Positions 36,027-45,173 are shown, numbered from the stretch's first letter. The stretch: 64,000 nucleotides of DNA from Prosthecobacter algae (GCF_039542385.1 NZ_BAABIA010000006.1:171265-235264), one strand, 5' to 3'. Made by a program: numbers and translations. Notes: generated by a model not told the origin, from the sequence alone.

Positions 36027-36496
36027 GGTGCGACCTCCTGAGGACGGCGGTTCCAATGCGGGCGGCCCGCGCCGATGCCATCCTGCGTGGCCTGGGTGGC
36101 GAGGCCCCCGGCGGGTGCCTGGATGCAGAGGAAGTGCAGAGGTTCATCCCCCGTATTCCGCCAGCAGCGGATGCCCTGCGGGGCCACACGCACGCAGGAA
36201 CCGGGACCGACGGCGAAGACGGCATCCCCCACCATGAATTGGCCGCTGCCGGAGAGGAAGATGTAGAGCTCTTCATTGAGCCGGTGGCTGTGGCAGAAGG
36301 GCATGCCCTGCCCTGGGGCCATGACATTGGCCGAGACCTCCATGCCAGTGAGTCCAAGAAGCTCCTTCAGGAAGAGCTTTCCCGAAACGCCGCCGAACTC
36401 CTGCTGGGAGAGAGTATCGAGACTGCCCCAGTTCAGGTGCTGGAAGCAGAGGCCGGAATCGGATAAGCGTGGAGAGGCAGTGGAGAGGGCGCTCAT
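36023..36496 (-). CDS. Cupin-domain protein, first gene of the efflux operon
   Basis: 157 residues, single cupin barrel. The first motif HSHRLNEELYIFLSGSG (about 68-84) carries His-x-His and Glu metal ligands. The second motif is modified, with CWRNTGDEPLHFLCIQA near 110-126. It may sense or modify the exporter's substrate, which is inference from its place as leader gene. Its start lies 17 bp downstream of a TetR-type operator half-palindrome, and its stop overlaps the permease start by 4 bp. Confidence 0.85.
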   Translation of the reverse strand: MSALSTASPRLSDSGLCFQHLNWGSLDTLSQQEFGGVSGKLFLKELLGLTGMEVSANVMAPGQGMPFCHSHRLNEELYIFLSGSGQFMVGDAVFAVGPGSCVRVAPQGIRCWRNTGDEPLHFLCIQAPAGGLATQATQDGIGAGRPHWNRRPQEVAP

Positions 36497-36512
36497 GAAT
36501 AAAGGTCGTTTA

Positions 36513-36527
36513 TTGACTAATGGTCAT
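36513..36527. promoter_or_regulatory. Predicted TetR operator before the efflux operon
   Basis: TTGACTAATGGTCAT, a 15-bp imperfect palindrome matching 12 of 15 positions of the site in front of the tetR gene (37309-37323). It lies 17 bp upstream of the cupin start codon, in the position of a core promoter. Confidence 0.65.
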
Positions 36528-36545
36528 TTTAAGGGCAAAAAAAAG

Positions 36546-37289
36546 TCAGGTGTCCGGGTACAGCCAGGAGGTGGCATTGGGGAAGACTTCCTGAACGATG
36601 CGGCGGTCGGTCGCGGCGTAGTCGTGCTCGTGGAGGAGAGGCTTCCAGCCGAGGCCGTCGCAGACGATGTCCTGATTGAACCGGACGGAAAGCATGGGGC
36701 TGGTGATGCCGGCCTGGACCCTGAGCTGGGGCTCCTGGCCCATGAGGTGGCTGCCGACGGTGACGGAGACGAGGGCGAAGGTGGCCTGCTCCGGCGTGAA
36801 GTGGGTGCGGGGCATTTCACCGAGGGCCATGGCCTCGACAATGATGTGATTGAGCACGCGCCAGCAGCGGGCGCCCTGGAAGGCATGGGCCTGGCGGCGG
36901 GCCTCGCTGGCCTTTTCCCAGAAGGAAGCGGACTTCAGCATCATCTCGACATGGAAGTATTCTGGACAACTGACGGCGAACTCGCAGCAGGCAAAGCCGA
37001 TGACCCGGCAGCGTTCGCGGGTGAGGCCTTTGAAGTTGGAAGACTTTTCAAACAGATCGGCACGCTGGCGGAGGGAGGCGGTGGCGACGGCGAGGACGAG
37101 ATCTTCCTTGGACGTGAAGTGCTGGTAGAGGGTGCCTTTGGAATACTCGACCGCCTCGGCAAGCTGCTCCATGTTCCAGGCCTGGAAGCCTTTCTCGAGG
37201 AGGAGGCGGCGGGCGTTGGTGAGGATCAACTCCTCACGCGCCTGGAACTCGCGTTCCTTGCGGGTAGGGGTGGACAAGATCCCAGACAT
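36546..37289 (-). CDS. TetR/AcrR-family transcriptional regulator
   Basis: 247 residues from the ATG at 37289. The N-terminal HTH is well formed (ILTNARRLLLEKGFQAWNMEQLAEAVEYSKGTLYQHFTSKEDLVLAVA, read in pieces around 20-68). The C-terminal ligand domain is divergent. Adjacent to an efflux operon on the same strand and sharing a palindrome with its promoter, it is expected to repress both itself and the pump until an inducer binds. An alternative start at 37316 would lie inside the operator and was rejected. Confidence 0.92.
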   Translation of the reverse strand: MSGILSTPTRKEREFQAREELILTNARRLLLEKGFQAWNMEQLAEAVEYSKGTLYQHFTSKEDLVLAVATASLRQRADLFEKSSNFKGLTRERCRVIGFACCEFAVSCPEYFHVEMMLKSASFWEKASEARRQAHAFQGARCWRVLNHIIVEAMALGEMPRTHFTPEQATFALVSVTVGSHLMGQEPQLRVQAGITSPMLSVRFNQDIVCDGLGWKPLLHEHDYAATDRRIVQEVFPNATSWLYPDT

Positions 37290-37307
37290 GGGCGGAGTAT
37301 TCAATAT

Positions 37308-37324
37308 TTTGACCAACGGTCAAA
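37308..37324. promoter_or_regulatory. Predicted TetR operator (autoregulatory)
   Basis: TTTGACCAACGGTCAAA, a perfect 7-bp inverted repeat with a 3-bp centre, ending 19 bp upstream of the tetR start. The related site at 36513-36527 precedes the efflux operon. Confidence 0.75.
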
Positions 37325-37332
37325 TACTTTCC

Positions 37333-37365
37333 AAAAAACATCCGGTCATGGTGACCGGATGTTTT
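37333..37365 (-). terminator. Rho-independent terminator of the Kelch-protein gene
   Basis: Perfect 14-bp stem (37335-37348 with 37352-37365) with a 3-nt loop and a T-run on the minus strand from the A-run at 37333-37338. It sits 23 bp beyond the stop at 37388. Confidence 0.9.
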
Positions 37366-37387
37366 CGAAGCGGGGGATAGATGGCGT

Positions 37388-40300
37388 TCAGCGCGGCCCG
37401 CCGATCTGGGCCTGGCCACTGAGCTGAGGCGCGGTCTTCACCGTCTGACCGGGCTCCGGAGGCTGGGCCAGGAGGAAGAAACCAGCGCTCTGGAATCGAC
37501 CGTCCGAGCGGCGGACGAAGGTGCCCTGATAGGTGGCGGTGCGGACGAGGGTCTTCACCGGGTTTGGAACGGTAAAGGTGCCGGAGTAGTGGCCCACGGG
37601 ATTGGCAATGAGCTTGAAGGTGACGCTGTTCGGATTGCCGGTCAGGGTCTTATCAACAATGACTGTCTGGACGACACCGGTGGTCTTCAGGTTGCGGATG
37701 CTGAAGGTGAAGGACTCGATCCCGGCCTGCAAGGAGCCGCCTTCTCTGAGGGAGAGGACTGCATTGTTGTTATCCTGATTTCTGAGGCCACCAATGACAC
37801 CACCGCTGGCGGGAGGCTGCCATTTGCCACCGAAGAGGGTGAGTTCGATCTCATCAAACCCGGCGCGGTAGGCGAGTTCCTTGGACTTGGCATCGGCGGC
37901 CACCTTCTTCCAGAAGAGGGAACCATTGAAGCCGTTGCTGTCGAAGTCTGTGCCAGCAGGAGTGATGGCGGTGAAGCCCGCGAGGTAACCCTGGGTGAGG
38001 GTGAAGGCGGAGTAGAATGGCACATCGCCCTCCGGCCCGACGATGGAGGAGAAGGTGAACTTGCCACCATCGGCGGTGCGACCAACAAACGCCACAGTGC
38101 CTGCAGTGGTAACGGTGGCGGCACCAAAGCCGTTGCCCTGCGGGATATCGAGAATACCGACGAGATCTTCAGGAATGTCCAAACCGAAGGTGTAGCTGCC
38201 TGCGTAGCTGGTGGCTGCCAGATCGGAGCTACCGACCTTGGGCTTGGCGACCCAGGGGTTGCGGTAGCCTTCGATTCCGGTGCTGCCTCCGTTGAAGGGA
38301 TCATCCAGGCGGCCTTCCATCGCCTGGGAGACGGGCTCGTCTGCATCGCCACTGAGGACGAACTGGACGGTGAGATTTGGCAGGCCCTTGCGGACAAAGC
38401 TGACGGTGGCCTGGCCTTCGGCTGCGGTGGCATCGCCAGTGATGAAGAGTTGGCCCTTCCCGGTAAGGGTGGTGGTGCCGAGGATGAGCTTGGCGGTGTA
38501 GGCGCCCTTGGTGGTGACGGCGACATCAAAACGGCCACCGAGCGGCGCGCCGGCCGATTCATCTGGGCTGACCAGACCGACGTAGTTACCAGCGAGGAAG
38601 GCGGGCAGCGCGACGACTTCTTCAAAGATGCTCACGCGAATGATGCCAGTGGTGAGCGGGGCGCTGCCGTCTTTCGAAATGACACAGGTGTAATCCCCGG
38701 AATCGAGGGCTGTGGCGTTCGGGATGGTGAGGGTATCAGTGGTCTGGCCGATGGGGTCTCCCTCTTTCAACCAGGCAAAGGTAAGGCCGGTGCCTTGATT
38801 CAGCACCTTGACGCTGACAGTGGTGCCTTCAGCCTGGACGATGCTGCGGGCGGAGGTATCCACGACGGCGAGGTCGAAATTGGCGATGAGCGTGTCGATG
38901 CTGTTGCGCACATCCACACCGTAGGTGCCTGCATCGGTGAGCTTCACGCTGGCGAAGGTGTAGGTGGGGAGGGTGGCCTTGGCGATGTTGGTCGCGCCTT
39001 TGCGCCACTGGTAGGCCAGGACGGGAGTGCCGGTGGCAGTGCCATTAAAGACCACCCTGCTGCCGAGACGGGCGAGCTGGGAACCGGGGGCCTGAACAAA
39101 GACAGGCGGGCCGTCGTTGTCCTGAATGGTGAGGGTGTGGACGTCGTCATCACCGGTGGTGACGCTGACGACGGAGGGAGTGCCCAGGGTGAGGATGACG
39201 GTTTCATCGGCATCCAGCGTGAGGTCGTCGCGGATGGCGACATTGACCGTGGCGCGGCTCTGGCCGATGAAGAAGCTGACGGAACCGGAGGCCGGGGTGG
39301 TGACAAAATCTCCGGTGGCCCCTTCAGATGCTGTGCCGCTGACGGTGAACGGAAGTGTGAATGCCTCCGTCGCAGGAGAGGTGAGAACGACCTCAACCGC
39401 CACGGTGCCTTCGGATTCCTGGTAAGAGCTTTCGGTTTCGTCAAAATTGGCAATGATGGCCGGGGCGGTGCCGAGGGTGGTGAAGATGCGGACGAGGCTC
39501 TGACCGGAACCGAGGATGTTTTCGGCCTCGACGATGACGGCGTAGCGGGAGCCGAGATCGAGATCGGTCAGTTCTTCAACCACGGTGACGGGGGTGCTGC
39601 CGCTGCCGATGATACCGAGATCGATCTCTGTTTCATCTTCGCTGCCGGTGAGCTTGATGAGCTTGAGGACGGCAGAGGTGGAGTTGCCGTTGGGATTGAT
39701 CTTCACGGTGACGGTGGCGGAGTCTTCCGTGATGCTGGCGATGGACTGAAGCTCGACGATGGGGAACTCGGGGATGTCGAGCACCCAGACGTCGTTGTTG
39801 CTGTTGGCCCCGTTGGTGCCAGCGAAGATCATGAGATTGCCCTCGGCATCCGTAAAGGCGGAGGAGCCACGGCGTGCGCCGGGGGTGGAGGAGGGCGATG
39901 GCACGCCAAGCTGGCCGTAAGAAGCGAGGCCATTGAGGGCGGAGGAGCCTTTCAACCAAGTCCACTGGTACTCTTCGGTATCAAAGACCCAGACATCATT
40001 GAAATGACCGCTGCCCTGGCCGCCAAAGAGGAGGAGGGAACCATCGGAAGCGAGCCAGGAGGTGGCACCGGCGCGGGCCCCTGGGACGGTATTCAAGGCG
40101 TGGTCGCCGAGGGTGCCGTAAACGCCGACGGCATTGACAGCCTGGGAGCCGGAGATCCAGGTCCATTCATTGGAGATGAAGTCGAACTGCCAGAGGTCGT
40201 TCAGGTTGCCCAGCTTGGTGGCATTGCCACGGCCATTGCCGCCGAAGAGCCAAAGGTTACCGCTATTGCCCACCCAGGCGGCTGCGCCGGAGCGGCCACC

Positions 40301-42196
40301 GGGAACATTGCTGCTGGAAGGCTGGCCGAGAGCGCCATAGACGCCGATGGCATCGAGGCCGTTGCTGCCGCTGAGCCAGGTCCACTGGCCGAGAGCGATA
40401 TCAAAGGCCCAGAGGTCATTGAGGAGGCCCACCTTGACGCCGGTGGCGGGAAGACCGCGACCGCCGAAAAGGAAGAGACGGCCCGAGGCATCCTTCCAGG
40501 AGACGGCATTGGTGCGTGCGCCGGGGGCATTGAGAGCATTGGGCTGGCCGAGGCTGCCGTAGGTGCCAGTGGCATTGGCGGTGCTGGCTCCGCCGACCCA
40601 GGTCCACTCATTTTCAGTCAGGTCATATTTCCAGAGATCATTGAGGAGACCCTTGGTGGCATTGGTGCCGCCGAAGACCCAGAGGACGCCATCATTGTCC
40701 TGCCACATGAGGGCACCGCTGCGGGCTGGCGGGACATTGGTTTCAGAAGCTTCGCCTTTGTTGCCGTAGCTGCCCGGGGCATTGACGTCTTTTCCGCCGC
40801 TGATCCAGGTCCACTCGCCGCTGGCGGAATCATAACTCCAGAGGTCGTTGAGGACGCCGGTCTTGGTGCCTTCGCCATAACCCAGACCGCCGAAGTGATA
40901 GGAGATGCCGCCGGAACTGCTGACGCTGGCAGCCTCGGTTCGGGCACCGGGCTTGTTGGCAGGGGCAGCTTCACCCACTGTGCCGTAGATACCGCGCTGC
41001 TTGGGGAGGTTGTCACCATCCACCCAGACCCAGGAGGGGATGTCCTGCTGGATCACGATCTGCACTGTGGCGGCGGCCGAATCGGCATTGCCGTCATTGA
41101 CCTTGAAGGTGAAGGAATCGGTGCCGACGAAGCCCGGGCTGGGACGATAGGTAAAGCGGCCATCTGAGAAAAGAATGACGCTTCCGGAAACGGGCGAAGC
41201 CACCAGAGAGAAAGCGAGCGAATCATCGTTGCCATCGGTGCCTTCAAGCACTCCGGCAATGATATCGCCTGCGCGGCCGTAGATCTCCGTCGGGATGGCG
41301 ACAGGGGCCTCATTTGGCGGTGGCTCGCTGATCGTGATGTTAATCGTGGCCGGAGCGGAGGTTTCGGGGCCGTCATCGGCCACGAAAGTGAAGCTGTCAG
41401 CCCCGAGCTGACCGACATTGGCGGTGTAGGTGTAGTTGCCGTTAGCCTGGACCTCGACGACGCCCTTGGTCGGATCAGTGACCTTGGCAAAGGTCAGCAC
41501 GTCGTTATTGGCATCGGAGGCGGTGAGGACGCCATTTTTCGGCACGCCAGAGAAAGCGGCGAGCACGCCATCGTTAGCGATGGGGGCCACGTTTGAGGAC
41601 GTGGTGGTCAAGATCATCTGGTACATCGCCAAAGGGCCGCTGCCCTGACCATAGTCGTGGGAACCTGGGCCGACCGAGCCGGAAAGGATGGCGGAGACAC
41701 CGACAGGATTGATGGCCACTTCCAGGACGGAGGGCGGCAGGGTCTCCGAATCGACCGGAAAGAGCGTGTTCAGACGGATGAGCAGGTACTCCGTGGCATT
41801 GGTGCGGCTGGCACCTTTGTAGCCCCAGAAATAGATGGGGCTGCCACCGTATCCAGGGCGGACGGAGTTCCGGGTATCGAAATTCAGTTGCGCCTCAAAA
41901 GCTCCGGCCTCGCCGAGGCTGTCGAGGGCAAAGTCTGCGCCGAAAGGCTGGAAAGCGGCATTGAGGCCAGCGATGTCCCCGGCGGTGGCTTTGTTGGCGA
42001 CTTCGATTTCTGAGAGGCCATTCATTCTCCCGACCACGCCACGGCCCGCCGTGCCCGCGATGCGGACGCCAGCCAGATCGGCAATGCCATGGTTGCCATT
42101 GCCTGCCGGGTTGTAGTTGGAAACCGTCAGCGAGGCACCCTGGCTGCTACCGATGAGCACAAGGCAACTGCCGAGGAGAGAGAAGAGTTTCTTCAT
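37388..42196 (-). CDS. Giant secreted multidomain protein: cadherin-like, Kelch propeller, Calx-beta, Ig-like
   Basis: 1602 residues from the ATG at 42196 (an in-frame TTG lies two codons earlier). Signal peptide MKKLFSLLGSCLVLIGSSQGA. An N-terminal unique domain is followed by two cadherin-like/VCBS-type modules (about 205-385) with DSFTFVADDG and DSFTFKVNDG. Six Kelch-type repeats with NDLW.(Y/F)D...WTW and YG..G spacing (about 390-790) should form a propeller. A fibronectin-like part, a Calx-beta module with TLDADETVILTLG (about 900-1000) and Ig-like modules (about 1005-1200) follow. A C-terminal region of beta-rich repeats (FDVAVTTKGAYTAKL) is unassigned. No anchor motif is evident. A surface or matrix adhesin role is inference. 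It follows the TIGR02597-like gene on the same strand with a 39-bp gap. Confidence 0.85.
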   Translation of the reverse strand: MKKLFSLLGSCLVLIGSSQGASLTVSNYNPAGNGNHGIADLAGVRIAGTAGRGVVGRMNGLSEIEVANKATAGDIAGLNAAFQPFGADFALDSLGEAGAFEAQLNFDTRNSVRPGYGGSPIYFWGYKGASRTNATEYLLIRLNTLFPVDSETLPPSVLEVAINPVGVSAILSGSVGPGSHDYGQGSGPLAMYQMILTTTSSNVAPIANDGVLAAFSGVPKNGVLTASDANNDVLTFAKVTDPTKGVVEVQANGNYTYTANVGQLGADSFTFVADDGPETSAPATINITISEPPPNEAPVAIPTEIYGRAGDIIAGVLEGTDGNDDSLAFSLVASPVSGSVILFSDGRFTYRPSPGFVGTDSFTFKVNDGNADSAAATVQIVIQQDIPSWVWVDGDNLPKQRGIYGTVGEAAPANKPGARTEAASVSSSGGISYHFGGLGYGEGTKTGVLNDLWSYDSASGEWTWISGGKDVNAPGSYGNKGEASETNVPPARSGALMWQDNDGVLWVFGGTNATKGLLNDLWKYDLTENEWTWVGGASTANATGTYGSLGQPNALNAPGARTNAVSWKDASGRLFLFGGRGLPATGVKVGLLNDLWAFDIALGQWTWLSGSNGLDAIGVYGALGQPSSSNVPGGRSGAAAWVGNSGNLWLFGGNGRGNATKLGNLNDLWQFDFISNEWTWISGSQAVNAVGVYGTLGDHALNTVPGARAGATSWLASDGSLLLFGGQGSGHFNDVWVFDTEEYQWTWLKGSSALNGLASYGQLGVPSPSSTPGARRGSSAFTDAEGNLMIFAGTNGANSNNDVWVLDIPEFPIVELQSIASITEDSATVTVKINPNGNSTSAVLKLIKLTGSEDETEIDLGIIGSGSTPVTVVEELTDLDLGSRYAVIVEAENILGSGQSLVRIFTTLGTAPAIIANFDETESSYQESEGTVAVEVVLTSPATEAFTLPFTVSGTASEGATGDFVTTPASGSVSFFIGQSRATVNVAIRDDLTLDADETVILTLGTPSVVSVTTGDDDVHTLTIQDNDGPPVFVQAPGSQLARLGSRVVFNGTATGTPVLAYQWRKGATNIAKATLPTYTFASVKLTDAGTYGVDVRNSIDTLIANFDLAVVDTSARSIVQAEGTTVSVKVLNQGTGLTFAWLKEGDPIGQTTDTLTIPNATALDSGDYTCVISKDGSAPLTTGIIRVSIFEEVVALPAFLAGNYVGLVSPDESAGAPLGGRFDVAVTTKGAYTAKLILGTTTLTGKGQLFITGDATAAEGQATVSFVRKGLPNLTVQFVLSGDADEPVSQAMEGRLDDPFNGGSTGIEGYRNPWVAKPKVGSSDLAATSYAGSYTFGLDIPEDLVGILDIPQGNGFGAATVTTAGTVAFVGRTADGGKFTFSSIVGPEGDVPFYSAFTLTQGYLAGFTAITPAGTDFDSNGFNGSLFWKKVAADAKSKELAYRAGFDEIELTLFGGKWQPPASGGVIGGLRNQDNNNAVLSLREGGSLQAGIESFTFSIRNLKTTGVVQTVIVDKTLTGNPNSVTFKLIANPVGHYSGTFTVPNPVKTLVRTATYQGTFVRRSDGRFQSAGFFLLAQPPEPGQTVKTAPQLSGQAQIGGPR

Positions 42197-42235
42197 AATC
42201 AAAGGAAAATCAAAAGGAGGGAGAGCGGAACCAGA

Positions 42236-43267
42236 TCAGAAATTGCCCTGGTTCACCTGGATCTGGGTGGGTGCGCCACGGCGGAAGATGATGTAGGCAC
42301 CGTCTGGAAGGGCCACGCCGGACTGGTCTGCAGAGCCTGCGCCAATGCGACGCCAGCCTGCGCCAGTGAGGCCGCCGCTGGAGTAGTAATACTGGGAGTA
42401 GCCCTGGCCATTCCAGATCAGCACGAGATCTGACTGAGTGGAAGCGATGCCGGAGGCGAGGCCCGTCTGCAGGCCGGAATTGCCCAGGGTGCGGCCTTCG
42501 GTGGAAGGGGTATCGCCTGCGGCATTCACGGGGCAGAGATTGGCGACCAGATTATTGCCGGTCTGGAGATTGACCATGGTTTTGCCGGGCTTGATCTGGC
42601 CGACGATGACGACGGATTTAGCCGAGCGAGCGCGGATGGCGATGCCGCCGCTGAATTCGAGAGGGACATTGGCTTGATCTGCCGCGCCCTGGCCGACCTG
42701 ACGCCAGCCGACGCCATTGGAACCGCCCGTGGAATAGTAATATTCATCAAAGCCGGTGCCATTAGGAAGCTGGATGAGGTCTGCCGTGGCAGGATTTTCG
42801 CTGCCGGTGAGCAGGGCGGAATTGGTGGCACCGAAGACATCGGCGAGGGTCCAGAGCTTCCACACTTTGATGGTGGCGCCATCGGCCACACCTGCGGGGA
42901 CGGCATCGGCGAGGACGATTTCATTGCCCGTGGCGACCGTATCCACGATGGCGCTGGTGAAACCGAGGCCGGTGCCTGCGCTGACGATCTCGACGGTGTG
43001 AGAAGGCAGGGAGCCGGGGTTGAACTGATTATCCGTGAGGGCCACCTGAGGAGCCCCCTGAACGAGGATGCGGGTGCGGTCGCCTGAGACATTGACGACA
43101 GCCTGCAACTCCATGGAAGGCAGGAGGGCAAAGCCGATGAAGTTGGTACCGGCCTGGAGATTCAGCGTCAGGAAGCCCATGACAGGCGTGGTGACGAGGG
43201 TCTGTGCGAGGGCCGCAGAGGCAATGAGGCAGGTGGCTGCAAGGCAAAAAAGTCGTTTCATGGTCAT
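42236..43267 (-). CDS. Secreted TIGR02597-like protein
   Basis: 343 residues from the ATG at 43267, with a signal peptide (RLFCLAATCLIASAALA). The mature part resembles the TIGR02597 family, known mainly from verrucomicrobia. Two internal copies of the same motif are clear: YYYSTGGSNGVGWRQVGQGA near 180 and YYYSSGGLTGAGWRRIGAGS near 307. Function is unknown. It is probably co-transcribed with the Kelch protein downstream, suggesting a secreted partner pair. The longer frame to 43306 adds a non-signal-like N terminus. Confidence 0.75.
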   Translation of the reverse strand: MTMKRLFCLAATCLIASAALAQTLVTTPVMGFLTLNLQAGTNFIGFALLPSMELQAVVNVSGDRTRILVQGAPQVALTDNQFNPGSLPSHTVEIVSAGTGLGFTSAIVDTVATGNEIVLADAVPAGVADGATIKVWKLWTLADVFGATNSALLTGSENPATADLIQLPNGTGFDEYYYSTGGSNGVGWRQVGQGAADQANVPLEFSGGIAIRARSAKSVVIVGQIKPGKTMVNLQTGNNLVANLCPVNAAGDTPSTEGRTLGNSGLQTGLASGIASTQSDLVLIWNGQGYSQYYYSSGGLTGAGWRRIGAGSADQSGVALPDGAYIIFRRGAPTQIQVNQGNF

Positions 43268-43577
43268 CAGCAAAGTTGAGAGAAAGGAGAACGCCAGAAT
43301 ATCCAATGTGCTAGTCTATGACATTGCCTGACAGAAGTTGAGAATATTTTTCAGAAAAAACTGGAACATAACCACCCGTTCTCACAGGGCTATCACCCTG
43401 AAATCGGACATCTGTTACAGAATTACCCTCAAATTTACTTCTTTTTCGGAACTTTTCCGTCAGGTAATGGGGTGGGGAGGAAGGCCAGACGGAGAGACAT
43501 CCTGCAAGACTCGGAAAGAAAGGCTGCTATGGATTCGTGTCTCCACGTTGCCTTTTCCGCCCTCAGCTCACCCTCCC
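43268..43577. promoter_or_regulatory. Divergent spacer between the TIGR02597-like gene and moxR
   Basis: 310 bp with no gene. The middle (about 43310-43460) is clearly more AT-rich than the flanks and must hold both divergent promoters. I see no well-matched boxes or repeats. Confidence 0.35.
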
Positions 43578-44579
43578 ATGTCCGATACCGCTGCCGCCGC
43601 CGCCTTTGTCTCAGGTTATCAAAAACTCAAAAAAGCGCTCAGTCGGCGCATCGTCGGGCAGGAGGCGGTGATTGAGCAGGTGTTCATCGCCATCGCCGCC
43701 GGGGGGCACAGCCTGCTGGAAGGTGCGCCAGGTCTGGCCAAGACGCTGCTGGTGAAGTCCCTGGCGGATGCCATGCACCTGGGCTTCCGCCGTATTCAGT
43801 TCACCCCGGACCTGATGCCGGCGGACATTACGGGCACGGAGATCATCCAGGAAGATTCGGAGACCGGGCGGCGGAAGCTGGTGTTCCAGCGCGGCCCCAT
43901 TTTCTCCCAGATCATCCTGGCGGATGAAATCAACCGAACCCCGCCGAAGACGCAGGCGGCCCTGCTGGAGGCGATGCAGGAAAAAAGCGTGACGGTGGGC
44001 CAGGAGACCTACATTTTGCCCAAACCCTTCTTTGTGCTGGCCACGCAGAACCCCATCGAGCAGGAAGGCACCTATCCCCTGCCCGAGGCGCAGAAGGACC
44101 GATTCCTGTTCCTGATCAAGGTGGACTACCCGAGCCGTGAGGAGGAACGCGAAGTCATCGCCCGGACCACGGGCGGGGTGCAGGAAGAGATCGAGGCGGT
44201 GATCACTGCCGAAGAATTGCAGGCGGCGCAGGCCCTGGCGCGGCAGGTGCCGGTGCCGGACCATGTGACGGACTTTGTGCTGGATCTGGTGCGTGCCACC
44301 CGGCCCAACGAGCCCGATGCCCTGCCCTATGTCAAAGAAATGGTGGGCTGGGGGGCGGGACCACGCGCCAGCCAGATGCTGGTGCTCGCAGGCAAAGTGC
44401 GCGCCCTGCTGCAAGGCCGCACGCACGTGACCACGGATGACATCGAAGCCCTGGCCCTGCCCGCCCTGCGTCACCGCATCGTGCCCACCTTCCATGCGGA
44501 GGCTGAAGGGGTGACGGTGGACATGATCGTGAAGGAGCTGATCCACAAGATCAAGAAGCCGGGAGCGAAGGTGCTGTGA
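43578..44579 (+). CDS. MoxR-type AAA+ ATPase
   Basis: 333 residues from the ATG at 43578. Walker [10 protein letters not shown] near 48-56, Walker [23 protein letters not shown] near 115-136, sensor 1 in [20 protein letters not shown], and arginine finger DRFLF are all present. MoxR proteins act as chaperones with VWA-domain partners, and here the partners DUF58 and BatA-like proteins follow in the same operon. The upstream frame to 43338 lies in the AT-rich spacer. Confidence 0.95.
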   Translation: MSDTAAAAAFVSGYQKLKKALSRRIVGQEAVIEQVFIAIAAGGHSLLEGAPGLAKTLLVKSLADAMHLGFRRIQFTPDLMPADITGTEIIQEDSETGRRKLVFQRGPIFSQIILADEINRTPPKTQAALLEAMQEKSVTVGQETYILPKPFFVLATQNPIEQEGTYPLPEAQKDRFLFLIKVDYPSREEEREVIARTTGGVQEEIEAVITAEELQAAQALARQVPVPDHVTDFVLDLVRATRPNEPDALPYVKEMVGWGAGPRASQMLVLAGKVRALLQGRTHVTTDDIEALALPALRHRIVPTFHAEAEGVTVDMIVKELIHKIKKPGAKVL

Positions 44580-44610
44580 AGGTGCCACCCCTGCGAGCAA
44601 ATGAAGGCAA

Positions 44611-44646
44611 GTGCTGAGTTCTCAGTGCGCAGTGCTCAGAGTGCAA
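44611..44646. repeat. Left inverted repeat of the four-helix-bundle cassette
   Basis: GTGCTGAGTTCTCAGTGCGC followed by AGTGCTCAGAGTGC. It is an imperfect inverted copy of 45139-45165. It lies 31 bp after the moxR stop. Confidence 0.75.
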
Positions 44647-44666
44647 AACGACATCGAGACGTGAGT

Positions 44667-45161
44667 ATGAAAGAAGCAACGGATACAGCCTTGGGGTTTG
44701 CGAAAGCCTTTTGGCAATTGAGGGTTTATCAAAAGACGCGGCTTCTGCAGGGATCTCTTTTTGAGGTATCGAAATCATTTCCGTCGGAAGAGAAATGGTC
44801 GCTAACCGACCAGATGAGAAGGGCTGTGCGCTCGGTAGGAGCCCAAATTGCAGAAGCTTGGGGGAAGCGGGATTACGTCAAACACTTCCAAAGCAAGCTC
44901 AGTGATGCCGAAGCTGAAAACCTGGAGACTCAACACTGGCTGATCACTGCTGTGGATGCAGGGTATCTGACCGCAGGTGATGCCCGCTCTTATTTTCAAC
45001 TTTCTCAAGAGATCGGTCGCATGCTGGCGAGCATGACTCAGCGAGCCGATGAATTCTGCCCTGACTGGAAATCATCCAAGGTCAGCGAACCCTCGATGGA
45101 GTTTTTCATCGAATCCCATGAACTCTCCGATTTCCCATTCAGTCTGAGCACTGAGCACTGA
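44667..45161 (+). CDS. Four-helix-bundle protein (23S rRNA intervening-sequence type)
   Basis: 164 residues from the ATG at 44667. It has the S23/IVS-protein pattern: LRVYQKTRLLQGSLFEVSKSFP, then LTDQMRRAVRSVGAQIAEAWGKRD, AEAENLETQHWLITAVDAGYL and a closing helix. These small proteins are best known inside 23S rRNA intervening sequences and also occur as stand-alone genes. The fold is shared with the Avd protein of diversity-generating retroelements, but no reverse transcriptase is present here. The last codons and stop (FSLSTEH) are encoded by the right inverted repeat. It interrupts the moxR-DUF58 operon, ending 12 bp before the DUF58 gene. Confidence 0.87.
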   Translation: MKEATDTALGFAKAFWQLRVYQKTRLLQGSLFEVSKSFPSEEKWSLTDQMRRAVRSVGAQIAEAWGKRDYVKHFQSKLSDAEAENLETQHWLITAVDAGYLTAGDARSYFQLSQEIGRMLASMTQRADEFCPDWKSSKVSEPSMEFFIESHELSDFPFSLSTEH

Positions 45162-45165
45162 GCAC
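45139..45165. repeat. Right inverted repeat of the four-helix-bundle cassette
   Basis: TCAGTCTGAGCACTGAGCAC followed by TGAGCAC. It is the inverted counterpart of 44611-44646 and provides the stop codon of the enclosed gene. Confidence 0.75.
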
Positions 45166-45173
45166 CTCCCCCC

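Noticed and set aside
37589..41167. Plus-strand open frame of 1192 codons
   Set aside because: Exactly antisense to the Kelch-protein gene and Gly/Asp/Ala-biased. It is a shadow of the GC-rich coding strand.
44667..45161. Avd protein of a diversity-generating retroelement
   Set aside because: Same fold family, but there is no reverse transcriptase, template or variable repeat in the window.
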